Shown: positions 35,291-45,898, numbered from the stretch's first letter. The stretch is DNA of 64,000 nucleotides from Coptis chinensis (GCA_015680905.1 CM027378.1:106723501-106787500), one strand, 5' to 3'. Numbers and translations: made by a program. The notes: a model not told the origin generated them from the letters alone.

Positions 35291-35615
35291 CATTGATATT
35301 TCACTTCCTTCATTGGCATTTTACATTGTTGAAATTGAAAAAACTATTGTCACGACATTTGAACAAGAGAATGAGGCCTACCATATTCAAAACCTGATTG
35401 TTTTAAGTTTTTAACAACATTTTGCCTTACAATCCGATAGATACCATAATGCGCTGTGAAATTTTACATTAGTATACTGTGGTCGACATTTTAACTATAA
35501 AAAATGTTGTGCATGTCATATTTTGCCCTGGTGTAGAAATTTTAACTTGTGAAGGCAGTTGTTTGACAAACTCGCCATTAGGACAGGGCAGGGAACGAGT
35601 CGGATATGGGCAAAT
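35291..35615. other. Interval without recognised gene
   Basis: AT-rich sequence between the LTR-like fragment and the first copy of the duplicated repeat. Nothing supported is seen. Confidence 0.4.
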
Positions 35616-36090
35616 CCGAATAGGGGTGATAATTTGGCCCTCTTGCCCTCAACCCGCCCGACCCGCTCCTCAAAATTGCATGTTCAAACCCTAAAAAATT
35701 AGCCCTCACAGATTTGAGGGGCGGGCCAGCCCAGCCCTCACTTGGCCCTCATATATTTTCTTGTTATTTTACATTATATTTATGTATTATATTCTAATTA
35801 TCTAAGTTGTATAAAATAAAATCACTAAATTAGTTTTCAATAGGGGATAAATTAGAATATAACATAACATATGTGTTTTTTGTAATTGATTTAATAATAT
35901 GTATATAAGTCATACATAAAAACAAATCCAACATAACAAGTAATAACATAGTTAAGTATGAAAAATGTAGATGTTTTAACAATATCATCTCTTCCACTAT
36001 TTCTATCTATCTATTATTTTTTTTTCTAAATGCATAACAATTAGTTTTGTGTATTTAGTTAAAATTGATATACATAATCAAAGTATGATA
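35616..36090 (+). repeat. Dispersed repeat, copy 1
   Basis: Begins taggggtgataatttggccc and runs through ggccctcatatattttcttg to tgatatacataatcaaagta. It is nearly identical in order and sequence to 36626-37153. GC-rich ends (gaggggcgggcc) and an AT-rich middle. It is followed by a poly(A)-bounded retroelement tail, and the same repeat's right end reappears at 36285-36460 and 45900-46130. Confidence 0.85.
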
Positions 36091-36224
36091 AAAAAAAAAA
36101 AAAAAAAAAAAAAAAATCACAAAAAAAAAAAAAAATGCTATGCAGAAAGGGACTTGGTATGAGTTTGTTACACGCTTGTCTTAATTATTTGTAAAATTCT
36201 TTATCAGTATCAATAAAATTTCCA

Positions 36225-36267
<43 letters not shown>
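36090..36267 (+). mobile_element. 5'-truncated non-LTR retroelement tail with poly(A)
   Basis: Between A-runs at 36090-36116, 36121-36135 and 36228-36267 (40 A) lies gcttgtcttaattatttgta through atcagtatcaataaaatttc. The same 3' sequence terminates the large reverse-transcriptase pseudogene at 45850-45898, so this is its 3' tail with a poly(A) track. Confidence 0.75.
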
Positions 36268-36269
<2 letters not shown>

Positions 36270-36284
36270 AGTCAAGTATAATTA

Positions 36285-36625
36285 GATCTGGCCTTCATTT
36301 GGCCTTCAAAAATGAGGGTCGAGGGGCGGTTCATGTTTGACCCTACTCAACCCGCCCCTCAATACAAAATAGAAGGCGGTGACCTAACCCTCAATCATGA
36401 GGGTTTTTATAAGGGGGGGGGGGGGGGGGCTACCCTTTAATCACCCTAAAACCTGAATAGTTTTACCATATCTGAATTTGAACCAAACCGAAATGTTTAA
36501 TCCGAACTTGAACCAAACTCGGTAGATCCGATTGGATAACACTAAATTTTTTTAAAAAAATCCAAAATTTATATCCAAACCCAAACCCAACATACTTAAA
36601 TTTAAAAACAGATATGAAAACTAAC
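36285..36625 (+). repeat. Right part of repeat copy 1 plus homopolymer G
   Basis: Continues copy 1 of the repeat after the retroelement tail (ttcatttggccttcaaaaatg, gaggggcgg) and parallels 45908-46130. A run of 17 G (36413-36429) interrupts it where 46050-46075 reads gggctttttatgatttgagg. No gene. Confidence 0.7.
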
Positions 36626-37153
36626 TAGGAGTGATAATTTGGCCATCAGGCCCTCAACCCGCCCCTCAAAATTGCATGTTCATGCCTTCAAAAGTTGGCC
36701 CTCACAGATTTGAGGGGCGGGCCGACCCGACCCTCATGCTTATAAGGGGTGGGTTAGGGCCTAGGTTATGAAACATGAGCCCGGCCCTTATTAAGCTCTC
36801 ACCAGCCATCACTTGGCCCTCATACATTTTCTTGTTATTTTACATTATATTTATGTATTATACTTTAATTATCTAAATTGTATAAAAAAAAATCACTAAA
36901 TTAGTTTTCAATATGGGATAAATTAGAATATAACATAACATATGCGTTTTTTGTAATTTATTTAATGATATGTATATAAATCATACATAAAAACAAATCC
37001 AACCTAACAAGTAACAACATAGTTAAGTATGAATAATGTAGATGTTTTAAGAATATAATTTTTTCCACCATCTCTATCTATTATTATTTTTTTCTAAAGA
37101 CATAACAATTAATTTTGTATACTTAGTTAAAATTGATATACATAATCAAAGTA
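36626..37153 (+). repeat. Dispersed repeat, copy 2 (interrupted)
   Basis: Second copy of 35616-36090, including cataatcaaagta at its right edge, where the reverse-transcriptase pseudogene begins. Its right-hand part resumes at about 45900, so the retroelement and the CACTA element inside it split this copy. Confidence 0.8.
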
Positions 37154-37847
37154 GCTGTTAGCGGAATTCATTGCGAGTGTTTCGCTTACTTCACTTCTCA
37201 AGCCGGATAATAGTATTCATCCTATAGCCGTGGGGATGGTTTGGCGTCGGCTGGTCTCCAAGATTGCAATGAAAGGAGTTTCCCAAGATGTGGTAGGATA
37301 CTTACAAGATTTTCAATATGGGGTTGGTGTTTCTGGTGGAGCAGAAGTGATTTTGCACGTTGTCAACCACATAGTGTATGCTAACAGTGACAGTACCTCT
37401 CTTTTCGATGCTGCTTGTAGATTTTCAGAATGCTTTTAACATGGTTGATCGGACTACCATGTTGAGAGAGGTTCGTATCCGTTGCCCAGCTATTGCTCCT
37501 TGGGTTGAGTACTTGTATTGTCAACCTGCGAAGTTATATATGGGGGATGGCTACATATGGTCGGCTCTTTGGGGTCAGCAAAGGCGACCGCTTGGGTCCC
37601 TTCTTTTTTTTGACCGGTGTTGCATCCCCGATTCGCAGATCCAGTCCGGTTGTCGAGTTGATGCTACTGAGGCTTGGTATCTAGATGATGGGACTCGATC
37701 GGAGATACAAAGCAGTGGCGGCGGCTTTGGGTATGATTCAGGAAGAAGGACCTTCTTACGGGTTGGTTCTTAATGTCGCTAAAACTGAGATATTTTGGCC
37801 ATCACTGGATCCACGACGCTCCACTCCTGGTCTTTTTTCTTCAGATT
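37154..37847 (+). pseudogene. Non-LTR-type reverse transcriptase, 5' part
   Basis: Frames read LLKPDNSIHPIAVGMVWRRL, GVSQDVVGYLQDFQYGVGVS, VDFQNAFNMVDRTTMLREV, a GDxLGP-type block (frameshifted), AWYLDDGT and LNVAKTEIFWPS. These are the order and catalytic motifs of a plant reverse-transcriptase family: F-QFGVGVSGG, the DFxNAFN Asp, and YLDD. Several frameshifts occur. It stops at the TAT target duplication where a CACTA element inserted, and resumes at 44515. No endonuclease domain is seen, so the copy is 5'-truncated or of an endonuclease-less type. Confidence 0.8.
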
Positions 37848-37850
37848 TAT
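37848..37850. other. CACTA target-site duplication TAT (left)
   Basis: The three bases tat precede the terminal cactacaccataa and are repeated at 44512-44514 after the right end. Confidence 0.85.
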
Positions 37851-38517
37851 CACTACACCATAACAGGCTATTTGCAATGGCAAAAAAACGTTACTAATAA
37901 TTTTCGCAACGCTTTTTAAGCGTTGCAAATATGGCGTGGGTAAAGTGTTGGAAATATTTGCAACGCTTAAAAAGCGTTGCAAACAGAAATTTCCAACGCT
38001 TATTATAATTATTTCGTACACATATTTAAACCCTTTGCAACGGTTTTTTATTTCACAAACGCTTTTTAAGCGTTGGTAATTTGTTAAAATTTTTACCAAC
38101 GGTTTGTAACTGTTGCAAAGTTGTTAGTTAATTTAAAAAAAAATAATTTAAAATTCGTTTGTAACGGTTATAAACCGTTGCTGATGGGTTGCTAATAAAA
38201 AAAAAATATCATATTTTGTAGCGAGACCAGCTAAACCTATAATAAACAATGAATACAAGAATACAATAAACAATGTATCATAGTTGCCAATTGAAATAAC
38301 TGAGTCCACAACCATAGATGTTAAAAATTCTTTTTCACCACCAATCAGATTTGAAAAGAGTGAGGTCTTTTGTAAAAAAACTTTGAAGAGAGTGTGGTAG
38401 CAACAAGTTCCTTAATTTTGCTAATTGCCTGAAATATAAGTAGCAAACTCATGGCTTCTAGAATAATTTATCATGAACATATCCATCCAATCAAACCAAA
38501 AGATCTAAATTCCTTAC

Positions 38518-39050
38518 CAAATTGGAAGCAGCTCGAAAACTACGTACAAGACTTTGAGTGGACACCATCCTCAATGAAAAGTTTGGCCTCCTTTAAAAAC
38601 TCTTCCGCAAAAAGAACTACTCTAGTGGTTCCATCACCCACCTGTAGACAATAAATCCGGTCATTAAAATTACAAGTGAATTCCAAATTTATCCCTAAAA
38701 CCTAACCAATACAATTATTAATGATACCCTCTCAACTTTTTCTGAGACAATGTCCTTGTTAATGGTCATTATCTTCTCTAAAGTATAAGCTGTTAAATGT
38801 TGTAGTAATGCAACCATCATAACCCACTCTAAGATAAATATAAACTTTAGCATAAAAATTTCACTCTTTTAGTCAGCCAATCACTAAAATTAGTAAATTT
38901 GTTTTCTATTGTATACCTCGATTCTTGAGACTTGGCAATATCGACAAGAATCTTAGCAGCAGGATGAACAACATCAAGAAGTTTCATAATAGTAGCACCA
39001 TCATTAGAAATAGTAGCATTGCCCTTGTCATCATGAATCAATTTATCCAT
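38518..39050 (-). pseudogene. CCT-eta (TCP-1 chaperonin subunit 7) fragment
   Basis: Two exons on the minus strand. Exon 39050-38917 reads [40 protein letters not shown] and SQES. After a GT-AG intron, exon 38641-38518 reads [19 protein letters not shown] .. FIEDGVH, then after a shift [12 protein letters not shown]. This is the equatorial ATP-binding region of the cytosolic chaperonin CCT subunit eta, with the GDGTT loop preserved. Single-base losses at the splice junction and near 38560 break the frame. Only two internal exons of a gene of more than 500 codons are present. Confidence 0.85.
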
Positions 39051-39125
39051 TCCTCAATAAGAAACATATCGCAAGCGAGTTGCATAAAAGAACAATTTTA
39101 AATATCATAAATATGAAAGAAAATA

Positions 39126-39250
39126 GATCTACCTCGTTCCCAAAAGTTTCAATGAATTAGCCGCGATAAGTCATATCATAAATGTACTCTTTATGGGCGT
39201 CAAAAGAATTGCAGCAAGCACGTTGCCTTGTATCCCAAACCTATGGAATG
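39126..39250 (-). pseudogene. WD40-repeat protein fragment (WDR55-like)
   Basis: The minus frame VWDTRQRACCNSFDAHKEYI followed by YDMTY, then after a one-base shift NSLKLLGTR, has the WD40 pattern (VWD at the end of one blade, then F.AH..YI.DM). It is close to the WDR55-type family, where WDTRQRTCCNSF..H..YISDMTF is familiar. One exon is left, in the same orientation as the CCT-eta piece, with a splice-like end after GTR. The family call is good; the exact gene is an inference. Confidence 0.65.
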
Positions 39251-39637
39251 AAATTTATAAAGCATCGGGATAAAGAAAAGTAAGTAACTAGTATTTCATC
39301 AACGAGGCATATAAATGGAGTTTAAGATTAGTAATGACTAAATTGGATGATGAAGTCTAACAACAAGATAAGATACTTTCGATCCACTTTTAAGGCATTT
39401 GGTGCATTTGTAATGTGGTTTTGTTGTGGGCATCACCAATTGATGTACCCCTTTCATCATTCACGGTGGACTTGATAAGACCTTAATACTACCATTTGTA
39501 GGCTTTCATTAGCTTTCGTTTGTAACAAAAACGAAGCCGATGTTGGCGTTACACTTTTTTCCTCTACAAGATCTGCAGAACCCACGGTCCATCCTCACCG
39601 TGTTACGCTATACTAGTTGATTTGGAGGTTTTGTTTC
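39251..39637. other. CACTA interior, no protein recognised
   Basis: Between the WD40 and transporter fragments. The last 90 bases before 39638 may be the 5' untranslated region of the captured transporter, since that fragment starts at a good ATG. No coding motif is seen. Confidence 0.4.
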
Positions 39638-40390
39638 ATGGGTGAAGAAGAACTAATGGAACCCGATGCCTAGAAGCCACTATGAAAGCAAATCCAAAAC
39701 TAACACTTTTACCCCCTTATTGCTCTTATCTTCTATGAAGTCTCGGAGGACCTTTTGGGGTTGAAGATTCGATCAAGGCAGGGGGGGTCCCCTTTTATCT
39801 TTGCTTGGTTTTTAATTTTTCCTCTACTTTGGAGTGTTCCGAAGCCTTTAGTTACAAATTTGAACTTGCTACAAGCTATCCACGAAAATGGCGGGTATGT
39901 TCTCTGAATTTTAGCGGCGTTTGGGCCCTTTTGGGTTTTCGGGAAGGATTCCGGAAGTGGTTCGATGGAGTTCGGATAATGCACTTTACCCCCATTTTGT
40001 TTTCGGATTACTTGAAACGTTCTTTCCCAATTTTCAACCGGTTGATTGCTTTCGAATTCCAGCTTTGTTGGGACTTACTTGTGTCTTTGACATATTTGAA
40101 TTCTGAAGAGGACTCAATATTGTTGGGTTTCAATTTGTTTCCCTTTGCCTTCGCTTTTTGCCATTTTTAGTAATGGGACTTCTTTCAATTCCTCGAATAA
40201 GGCCTAAAAATGGCTAGTTGTTGATTTCAGTAAAGGTGGATTGGAGGGATACTTTAATAGTATGTTTTGGAACTTAAATTTTGGGATAAAGCAAGTACAT
40301 TGGCAGGGGAGGTACAAAATCCAAGCCGGATATTTCCAAAAGCTCTTCTTGGGGCTGTGGTTTTGGTGGTTTTATCATATCTTAAGGTAG
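39638..40390 (+). pseudogene. Polyamine/amino-acid permease fragment (PUT5-like)
   Basis: Starts at the natural initiator (MGEEELMEPD). With several frameshifts it then reads PLIALIFYEVS, LIFPLLWSVP, ENGGYV, GFREGFRKWF, DNALYP, DYLKRSFP, RIPALLGLT, LTYLN, LLSIPRIRPK, WLVVDFSK, then FWDKASTLAGEVQNPSRIFP and KALLGAVVLVVLSYL. This is the N-terminal half of a plant polyamine-uptake transporter (APC superfamily, PUT/LAT type), covering about 250 residues without visible introns. It ends at about 40390 with a splice-like aaggtag. It is the only captured piece on the plus strand that I recognise. Indels are frequent, so it is not functional. Confidence 0.85.
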
Positions 40391-40554
40391 TGCACGCTCT
40401 TATGGTATTTACTCCTAATTCAACCCATATTCTAATTCAACCCACACTCTAATTTGAGAGCCCAAACTAGCATTCACGATGACCTACTGTAAACCCAATA
40501 CAAATAAGATGATTTATCAGCAGAAACTACCAATTAAAGAGTAGCATCACTAAC

Positions 40555-40810
40555 CTTGAAAAGTTGGAGGCAGGCAACCCAAAGTAAGTTCTTCAAACTC
40601 CACTGAATCAATTTTATATTTTGGAATTTGCTCAGCTATAATGGGCTTTGCAATATTCTTTGCAGTCTTGCAGATGGCCTAAACAACAAACGTCAACAAT
40701 TAACCCATCAAAAAGAGTATTAGAAGACACTTGCATGATTAATAATTTTATAAGCTTTAGCACACACCTTGTCCAGATAAGGCCACATGAGTTCAAACAT
40801 TCCAATCAAC
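40555..40810 (-). pseudogene. Plant synaptotagmin fragment (SMP domain)
   Basis: Exon 40810-40768 reads LIGMFELMWPYLDK. After an intron with GT-AG borders, exon 40678-40555 reads AICKTAKNIAKPIIAEQIPK, YKIDSVEFEELTLG and CLPPTFQG, ending at another donor. This is the start of the SMP lipid-binding domain of plant synaptotagmins (ER-plasma-membrane contact-site proteins), whose family text LMWPYLDKA and FE.LTLG.LPPTFQG is conserved. Both exons are in frame and undamaged over their length, which points to a fairly recent capture. Confidence 0.85.
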
Positions 40811-40879
40811 CTGAAAATAGTTTAGAGGACTTTTAAAATTCATATTCATGGGTATAAGTTTCCTACATCTAGAGATCTG

Positions 40880-41050
40880 ACTAAAAAGTTTTTTCATGCT
40901 ATTCTTGAACTCACGTTCAAGAAGAAGTAATTCGGAGGGCGCGTATGGTCATAACAATTATAGGTAGAAGAAGCTCGGATCCGTCTAGCAAGGAATGTTG
41001 TCATCTTTGGGAGTTGTTAGCCCAAGCACTACGTGAGATGGTCTCACAGG
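40880..41050 (+). other. Exon-like block of unknown origin
   Basis: The plus frame reads MVITIIGRRSSDPSSKECCH and LWELLAQALREMVSQ, ending precisely at a consensus splice donor (caggtatgt at 41047). It looks like one more captured exon, but I do not recognise the protein. Confidence 0.4.
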
Positions 41051-41243
41051 TATGTTAAATACATGTAAATAAAGGTAATTACAGACGATCATATCTGTGG
41101 TGTCTTGCGTGTCATATTCAAGATTTCAAGTACAAAAAGTAATTTTCATTGCACTACAACTCGGATGGTGCAATGAAAATTGTGGAGAGCACTTATATCT
41201 AACAAGTAATAATCAAACAACTCAAAAAACAATAACAAACTCA

Positions 41244-41525
41244 CCAAACTAGTCTTTTGATTCAGCAACAGCCCAGTAACTCTGAGCCTCACTTCTAGGA
41301 CCAGCATCTTTCCTAGTCTCCCCACCACTAAACAAAACTAAAGCCTCCTTGTCTTTCGACACAATATCAACCCCTTCCTTAATATGCCTCAAAAAAGTAG
41401 TAGCCTGTCCAGGATGTTTCTGATAACTCTCTAAAAACCATGAATCCTCCTTATCAACTTTCCCACAACTACTACTAGTATAAACCTGAATGACCCGGCT
41501 ACCATAGCCCTCGACTTAATTCAAG
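41244..41525 (-). pseudogene. DUF218-type protein fragment
   Basis: The minus frame reads VYTSSSCGKVDKEDSWFLES, YQKHPGQATTFLRHIKEGVD and IVSKDKEALVLFSGGETRKD .. GPRSEAQSYWAVAESKD, then a stop where tryptophan is expected, and a splice donor at about 41243. The SGGETR and RSEA-SY motifs are those of a plant DUF218 (YdcF-like) protein of unknown function. A frameshift separates the upstream LSRAMVAG part. One exon is retained. Confidence 0.65.
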
Positions 41526-41610
41526 CTAAATTTTAATTAGAAATCCTCCAAAAAGGAAAAATATTGGTGTATGAACATTAGCGTGCAATTAAAAAACATA
41601 AGAAACCTAC

Positions 41611-41875
41611 CTGCTTTCGGCATATGCTCTAAGAATAATCTTTGCAATAAAGCACCGGTGCAACTCTACCAATGGTTTCCCTCTCATGAGAAGACCTACC
41701 ACCACCCTACATTTCCAATTTTCAGCAATGTTAAAGAGTGTGCACAAAATCAGATTTACAACGAGTCGACTACTAGAAAAAAGAGGTCACCTGACTTTGC
41801 TCTCACACCGTACTTGAAGACATAGGTTGCATCTGCATGAGATGGCCTATAGGCTAGGGCCATTTCACTATAATC
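41611..41875 (-). pseudogene. Chorismate synthase fragment (two exons)
   Basis: Exon 41875-41791 reads [20 protein letters not shown] and KYGVRAKSG. After a GT-AG intron, exon 41706-41611 reads GGGRSSHERETIGRVA, then after a shift AKIILRAYAESR. Chorismate synthase makes chorismate in the plastid shikimate pathway; RPSHADATY and GGGRSSARETIGRVA.GA are its signature regions, which include active-site residues. A two-residue insertion (His-Glu) in the second motif and frameshifts inactivate it. It sits directly upstream, on the same strand, of the DUF218 piece. Confidence 0.85.
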
Positions 41876-41879
41876 CTGA

Positions 41880-42890
41880 AAAAATAGAATACACGAGGAA
41901 AGTTAAAACTTGAACCATACTTTTGATGACTTGTAAACTCACAAATTCTTCTATTACAAAGGATTAAGACTAGAAAGTGTAAAGGTCTCACAGGCCAATC
42001 AGCTTCCTATTCAAATGCTCCACACCAGCAATAGAATAAACGTCGGTATCATGGTCATGATCGTGAAAGAGAAGTGTCAACACTCCGACAAGACACAAAG
42101 ATTGACCCTACCGGAAGTTTATCATTAAGCTCCATGATGAAACTTGAGCTGGCTTGCTCCATGCTAGAATGAGAGAGCCACCGGTGATGTCATCACAGTT
42201 ATGGTGCTACTGAGATATTTACATCATTGTCGATGCGGGGTTATTTAGAAGACATCAACCGAAGCTGATTATAATTATCTACATAAGAATCCTAAACTCA
42301 AAGATGTTCTCTACTACTTAAAGCTTTAAGAGTTAAAAAGACAAGATATATTTTGCCACAACGTGATTTTTCTTAGAAGTAGGTATGATTGCCAAGCACA
42401 TTACTTAGACCGAGGGCTGGCCAAGGTATGGAATTCATACCTGTTCAACATATTGTGCTACAATTCTTTTTGTGTTTCCTTTAAATGTTTCTCTAGAAAC
42501 TAAGTTATGAGAGGAATCAATTAAAAATATAAAATACGATGATTTAAAGAAAAGCGGTCATAAAAACGAACGTAATATAATTGACTTTCAAATTAATAAA
42601 CCAAGGATAAAAGAAGACCTTCAGAGCACTCCATAGCTTAGACCATTAAAAGTTACTTGATATTTTGTGTGTACTTATAATTTAGAAGCTTGCGCCTCAA
42701 AGTCGACACTACTTCATTTGAACAGTAAATAACACCCTCTGAAGCTTCAATATGACACAAATTAGAAAGATGGTTCATTTATTCTTACATCTTAAAGAAT
42801 AAGACAGAACTATACTAGATAAAAAGTAATTTGGGTCAAATAAAAAATACAAAAGTAAACATAAACAAAAAAAAAAATTTTTGATCTACA
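41880..42890. other. CACTA interior, no protein recognised
   Basis: About 1 kb. A block at 42030-42200 has an exon-like, less AT-rich texture on both strands but no family I can name. The remainder is AT-rich and intron-like. Confidence 0.4.
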
Positions 42891-42894
42891 ATTA

Positions 42895-43235
42895 CCTGAA
42901 TAGGAGCACTATAATTGCAAGAACCATCATAGAGGAGGAGTTTCCAACAAACAAAAATCTGGAAGCGTTGTTGCACAAGGAGGCACGCTAAAGGGAACTA
43001 GGATGAGGGCCATTTTCTCCATAGGGTGGTTGTGAGAATGGCTGTGACCACCTTTACCAAACAAATATAGTATAACATAACCACCCCAAGTATTATGAGC
43101 AATAACAAAGCAAGTTTATGCCTTTGTTTCCTCGCCACGACAATGGTGTTTGCCATTGTAATTGCTGCTATGCCAAGAAGTGAAGTTGAAATGACATGCA
43201 AAAAAGCACCAAAAGCAGCTGCACAAATTCATGAA
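42895..43235 (-). pseudogene. Fragment of a polytopic membrane protein, unidentified
   Basis: The minus frame from 43230 reads CAAAFGAFLHVISTSLLGIA followed by AITMANTIVVARKQRHKLAL and a very hydrophobic stretch (LLLIILGVVMLYYICLV), that is, two or three membrane segments. After a shift near 43010 a third hydrophobic block (MMVLAIIVLLF) ends at a splice donor (caggtaatt at 42896). It behaves as a captured exon of a membrane protein; the family is not recognised. Confidence 0.45.
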
Positions 43236-43845
43236 TTAGAAATTGGCCGATTATAAATCATTCCTCAAAATGAAAAGCATAGATAGATCTACAACTAACT
43301 CCTTTGAGATATGAGAAAATGCTTACTAACGAAAGAGTTCTAGAAAGAGTCCATTTTTAGCACGACCCACAATGGAAAAAGGCAACCAATGTGTCGGAAT
43401 AAAAAGAATGTAGAAACAAAACCGTTTGCAATTCCACCTATTGTTGATACATCTTTCGCTAAAACTCTCCATTTCATCAATCAAATTCCACAAAACTCTA
43501 AGTGTCGATTAAATGAATTGGGTGGTGTGGTTCACCAACCACCGGATCAAAAAGAGGAATTAGATACCAAGTGACGCTTACAACTTGAGACAAAATATGG
43601 GCTGTGGACACTAACTAAAAAACAACCACTAGCTAAACATCCATTTCTAAGACACTAACTAAACAACCCATTTCTTGCAAAATATAAGCTAAGAAAGGAA
43701 TGAAAAAACGGAATTCATCCATTTCTTGCAATGTCGATAATTAGGACTAGTTAATTAAGTTAGTAACTAGAAGAAAATGAAAGATTATTACCTCAAACTT
43801 CAAGAAAAAATATTTGTCCAAAATGGACTTCCAAACTCCTTGTTT
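43236..43845. other. CACTA interior, no protein recognised
   Basis: A plus-strand open frame at 43389-43574 (61 codons) has no recognised motif and may be chance. The rest is AT-rich. Confidence 0.35.
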
Positions 43846-43849
43846 TCTT

Positions 43850-44420
43850 TTTTCTTCTTCTTCTTTCTTTGATTATTTGTTTTACGGTCAATATGGAATT
43901 TGATTTTGAAGAGTCGCGAAAATTAGGGATCTTGAAATAATCGCGGTGGTGAGAGAGAGAGAGAGAGAAAAAAAATATGTTTTATATTTCGATATTTTTG
44001 GTTTCCTACGTTCCACGAAATTTTTAAGTTTGTAACACTTCTCAACGCTTTTTAAAGCGTTAGCAATTAATGCGGAAATTCACCCAAATAAAGCAGCGGC
44101 TTTACAATATTACTAACGCTTATTTAACGTTGGAAACTTACTAACGCTTATTTCTTCTTCTTTCTTTGATTTGATTATTTACTTTCGGTCAATATGGAAT
44201 TTGATTTTGAAGAGTCGCGAAAATTAGGGATCTTGAAATAATCGCGGTGAGAGAGAGAGAGAGGAGAAAAAAAAATTATGTTTTATATTTCGATATTTTT
44301 GGTTTCCCTTTGTTGTGAAATTTTTTTAAGTTTGTAACACTTCTCCAACGCTTTTTAAAAGCGTTAGCAATTAATCACGGAAATTCACCCAAATAAAGCA
44401 GCCTTCTGACAACATTAACA
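43850..44420. repeat. Tandem duplication of CACTA right subterminal region
   Basis: A unit of about 300 bases occurs twice (about 43853-44150 and 44151-44420). Each copy contains ggtcaatatggaatttgatt, gcgaaaattagggatcttga, a gagaga run, caacgctttttaaagcgtta and acccaaataaagcag. The duplication doubles the subterminal hairpins on this side. Confidence 0.9.
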
Positions 44421-44511
44421 AGCGCTTATTTAGCGTTGGAAACTTACTAACACTAAATAACCGTTGCAAATCAAAAAGGTCGTGTTGTAAATATTCTATT
44501 ATGGTGTAGTG

Positions 44512-44514
44512 TAT
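44512..44514. other. CACTA target-site duplication TAT (right)
   Basis: Matches tat at 37848-37850. Confidence 0.85.
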
Positions 44515-45898
44515 CCGTTCACCGGGAGTGATTATTTGGAAGTGCGGTCAACAACGATTCATCCTTTGTCATGGGCCTTGCTTCATGCAAGTGTGTTGAA
44601 AAGGTTGTGACTTTGATGGACCGTTTAGCTATATTGAAAGATCCACGAGTGTGAGTTAGCTTTCTTACGTGCTTATCTTTGGGCTCTCTAAGTTGGTCTT
44701 TGTGATTCGCGCTTGTCCACCATCCCTTTTTAGAGGCAACAAAACTTTTGATCGGCATCTCCGCGATTTGCTCTCTAGGGTATTGTGATTTACGATGGTC
44801 TAACTTTGGTGATTTGCAATGGCGTTTATCAACACCCCCGATGCGTCTTGGTGGGTTAGGTATTTATTTTGTCAGCGATGTCTCTACTTTTGCTTTTGTG
44901 GCCTCTCGTTGTCGGACTTACGAGCTTTAGAACTACATTTTTAGGAGTTGTGGGCGGTGTCTTTAGATGAGATTCTTGATGTTGCTAGCGGTGTATTGAG
45001 TATGTAATGCGCGATTTTGACCTCAGTTTTATAGGTTGTGAATCTTTGTCGTCCCCTCAAAATCACAAAAGTTTTGTGAGCGTTCTGCGATAAGATTGTT
45101 CTGGTCTTGAGGGAGTTTGTATTATGCGCTTTCGTCGGCGATCATTGGATGTTTGCGGTCAGAACGCATAAAGATTTTCTACTTGCTATTAGATGGAGGG
45201 ACTTGGACAATTATGTCGCGGTGGAGTATCGTTCTATTCTCGGTACCGTCTCATGATTCCTTTGTATTACGATGGTGGTCCATGCCTGTTTGCAAAAGAG
45301 TAGACTAGATGCTTTTCGGGGACCATCAAACATTGTATGACATTTTTCGGGTTTCAAATACCGACATGATCATGTCCCGGAGATATTTTATGTGATGATT
45401 GCATTGCGGTTTGGGGTACAAGTAAAAAGGGGAAGCTCCTATTAATTTTCTCAGCGATCCAAATGAGGGAAGATCACACTTTGGCTGCGGATGTATTGAT
45501 CTCTGATTGATTAGTGCGAGGGAGATATCGCGTGTGTTGATATAGCTGGAGCCTAACCCGTTGGTAGGGCTTGGAAATGGAGTCTTTGAGGTGGGAGAAG
45601 CGACTAAAAAAGCGGCGGTAGGAAAGATGGAGAAGCATGAGGAAGCTTGCTTGCGGCTAACCCGGCGTTGTTTCATTCCGTTTAGTTTTGACCAACTTTT
45701 GGTTTCTTGGAACAACGATCGGTTGAGAACTACCGAGAGACTTGAGAAGGTTATGGGCCGATAGCGTTATAACGGTGGTTAACGAGTTTGTTTTAGAAGA
45801 ATAGGATTTCTATTTCGGAAAAGAGTTCTTGTGCCTTGACTTGTTTGGCGTTTGTCCAATTATTTGTAAAATCCTTATTAGTATCAATAAAATTTCCA
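44515..45898 (+). pseudogene. Non-LTR-type reverse transcriptase, 3' part
   Basis: Continues the gene broken at 37847. Frames read NDSSFVMGLASCKCVEKVVT, LMDRLAILKDPRVELAFLRA, FGDLQWRLSTPPMRLGGLGI, VSTFAFVASR, FKYRHDHV, then GLGNGVFEVGEATKKAAVGK, FIPFSFDQ and TTERLEKVMG. These follow the order of the family's C-terminal region after the reverse-transcriptase core. It ends with the untranslated tail ttagtatcaataaaatttcc at 45898, shared with the truncated copy at 36181-36226. Many frameshifts are present. Confidence 0.75.

Larger units (their letters stand above)
37851..44511. mobile_element. 6.66-kb CACTA element carrying captured host-gene pieces
   Basis: Left end cactacaccataacag, right end ctattatggtgtagtg: 13 identical terminal bases in inverted orientation, with a 3-bp TAT duplication. 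Subterminal regions on both sides repeat the hairpin aacgctttttaagcgtt and variants (37905-38180 and 44040-44470). No transposase is encoded. Instead the interior holds intron-containing fragments of at least six unrelated plant genes, most on the minus strand. It is therefore a non-autonomous, gene-fragment-carrying CACTA. It inserted into, and cleanly interrupts, a reverse-transcriptase pseudogene. Confidence 0.9.

Noticed and set aside
36413-36429. Run of 17 G as a possible G-quadruplex element
   Set aside because: A plain homopolymer inside a degenerate repeat, quite possibly length-uncertain from sequencing; no supporting context.
39638-40390. Intact polyamine transporter gene
   Set aside because: Early in-frame stops, repeated frameshifts and loss of the C-terminal half show that it is a captured fragment.
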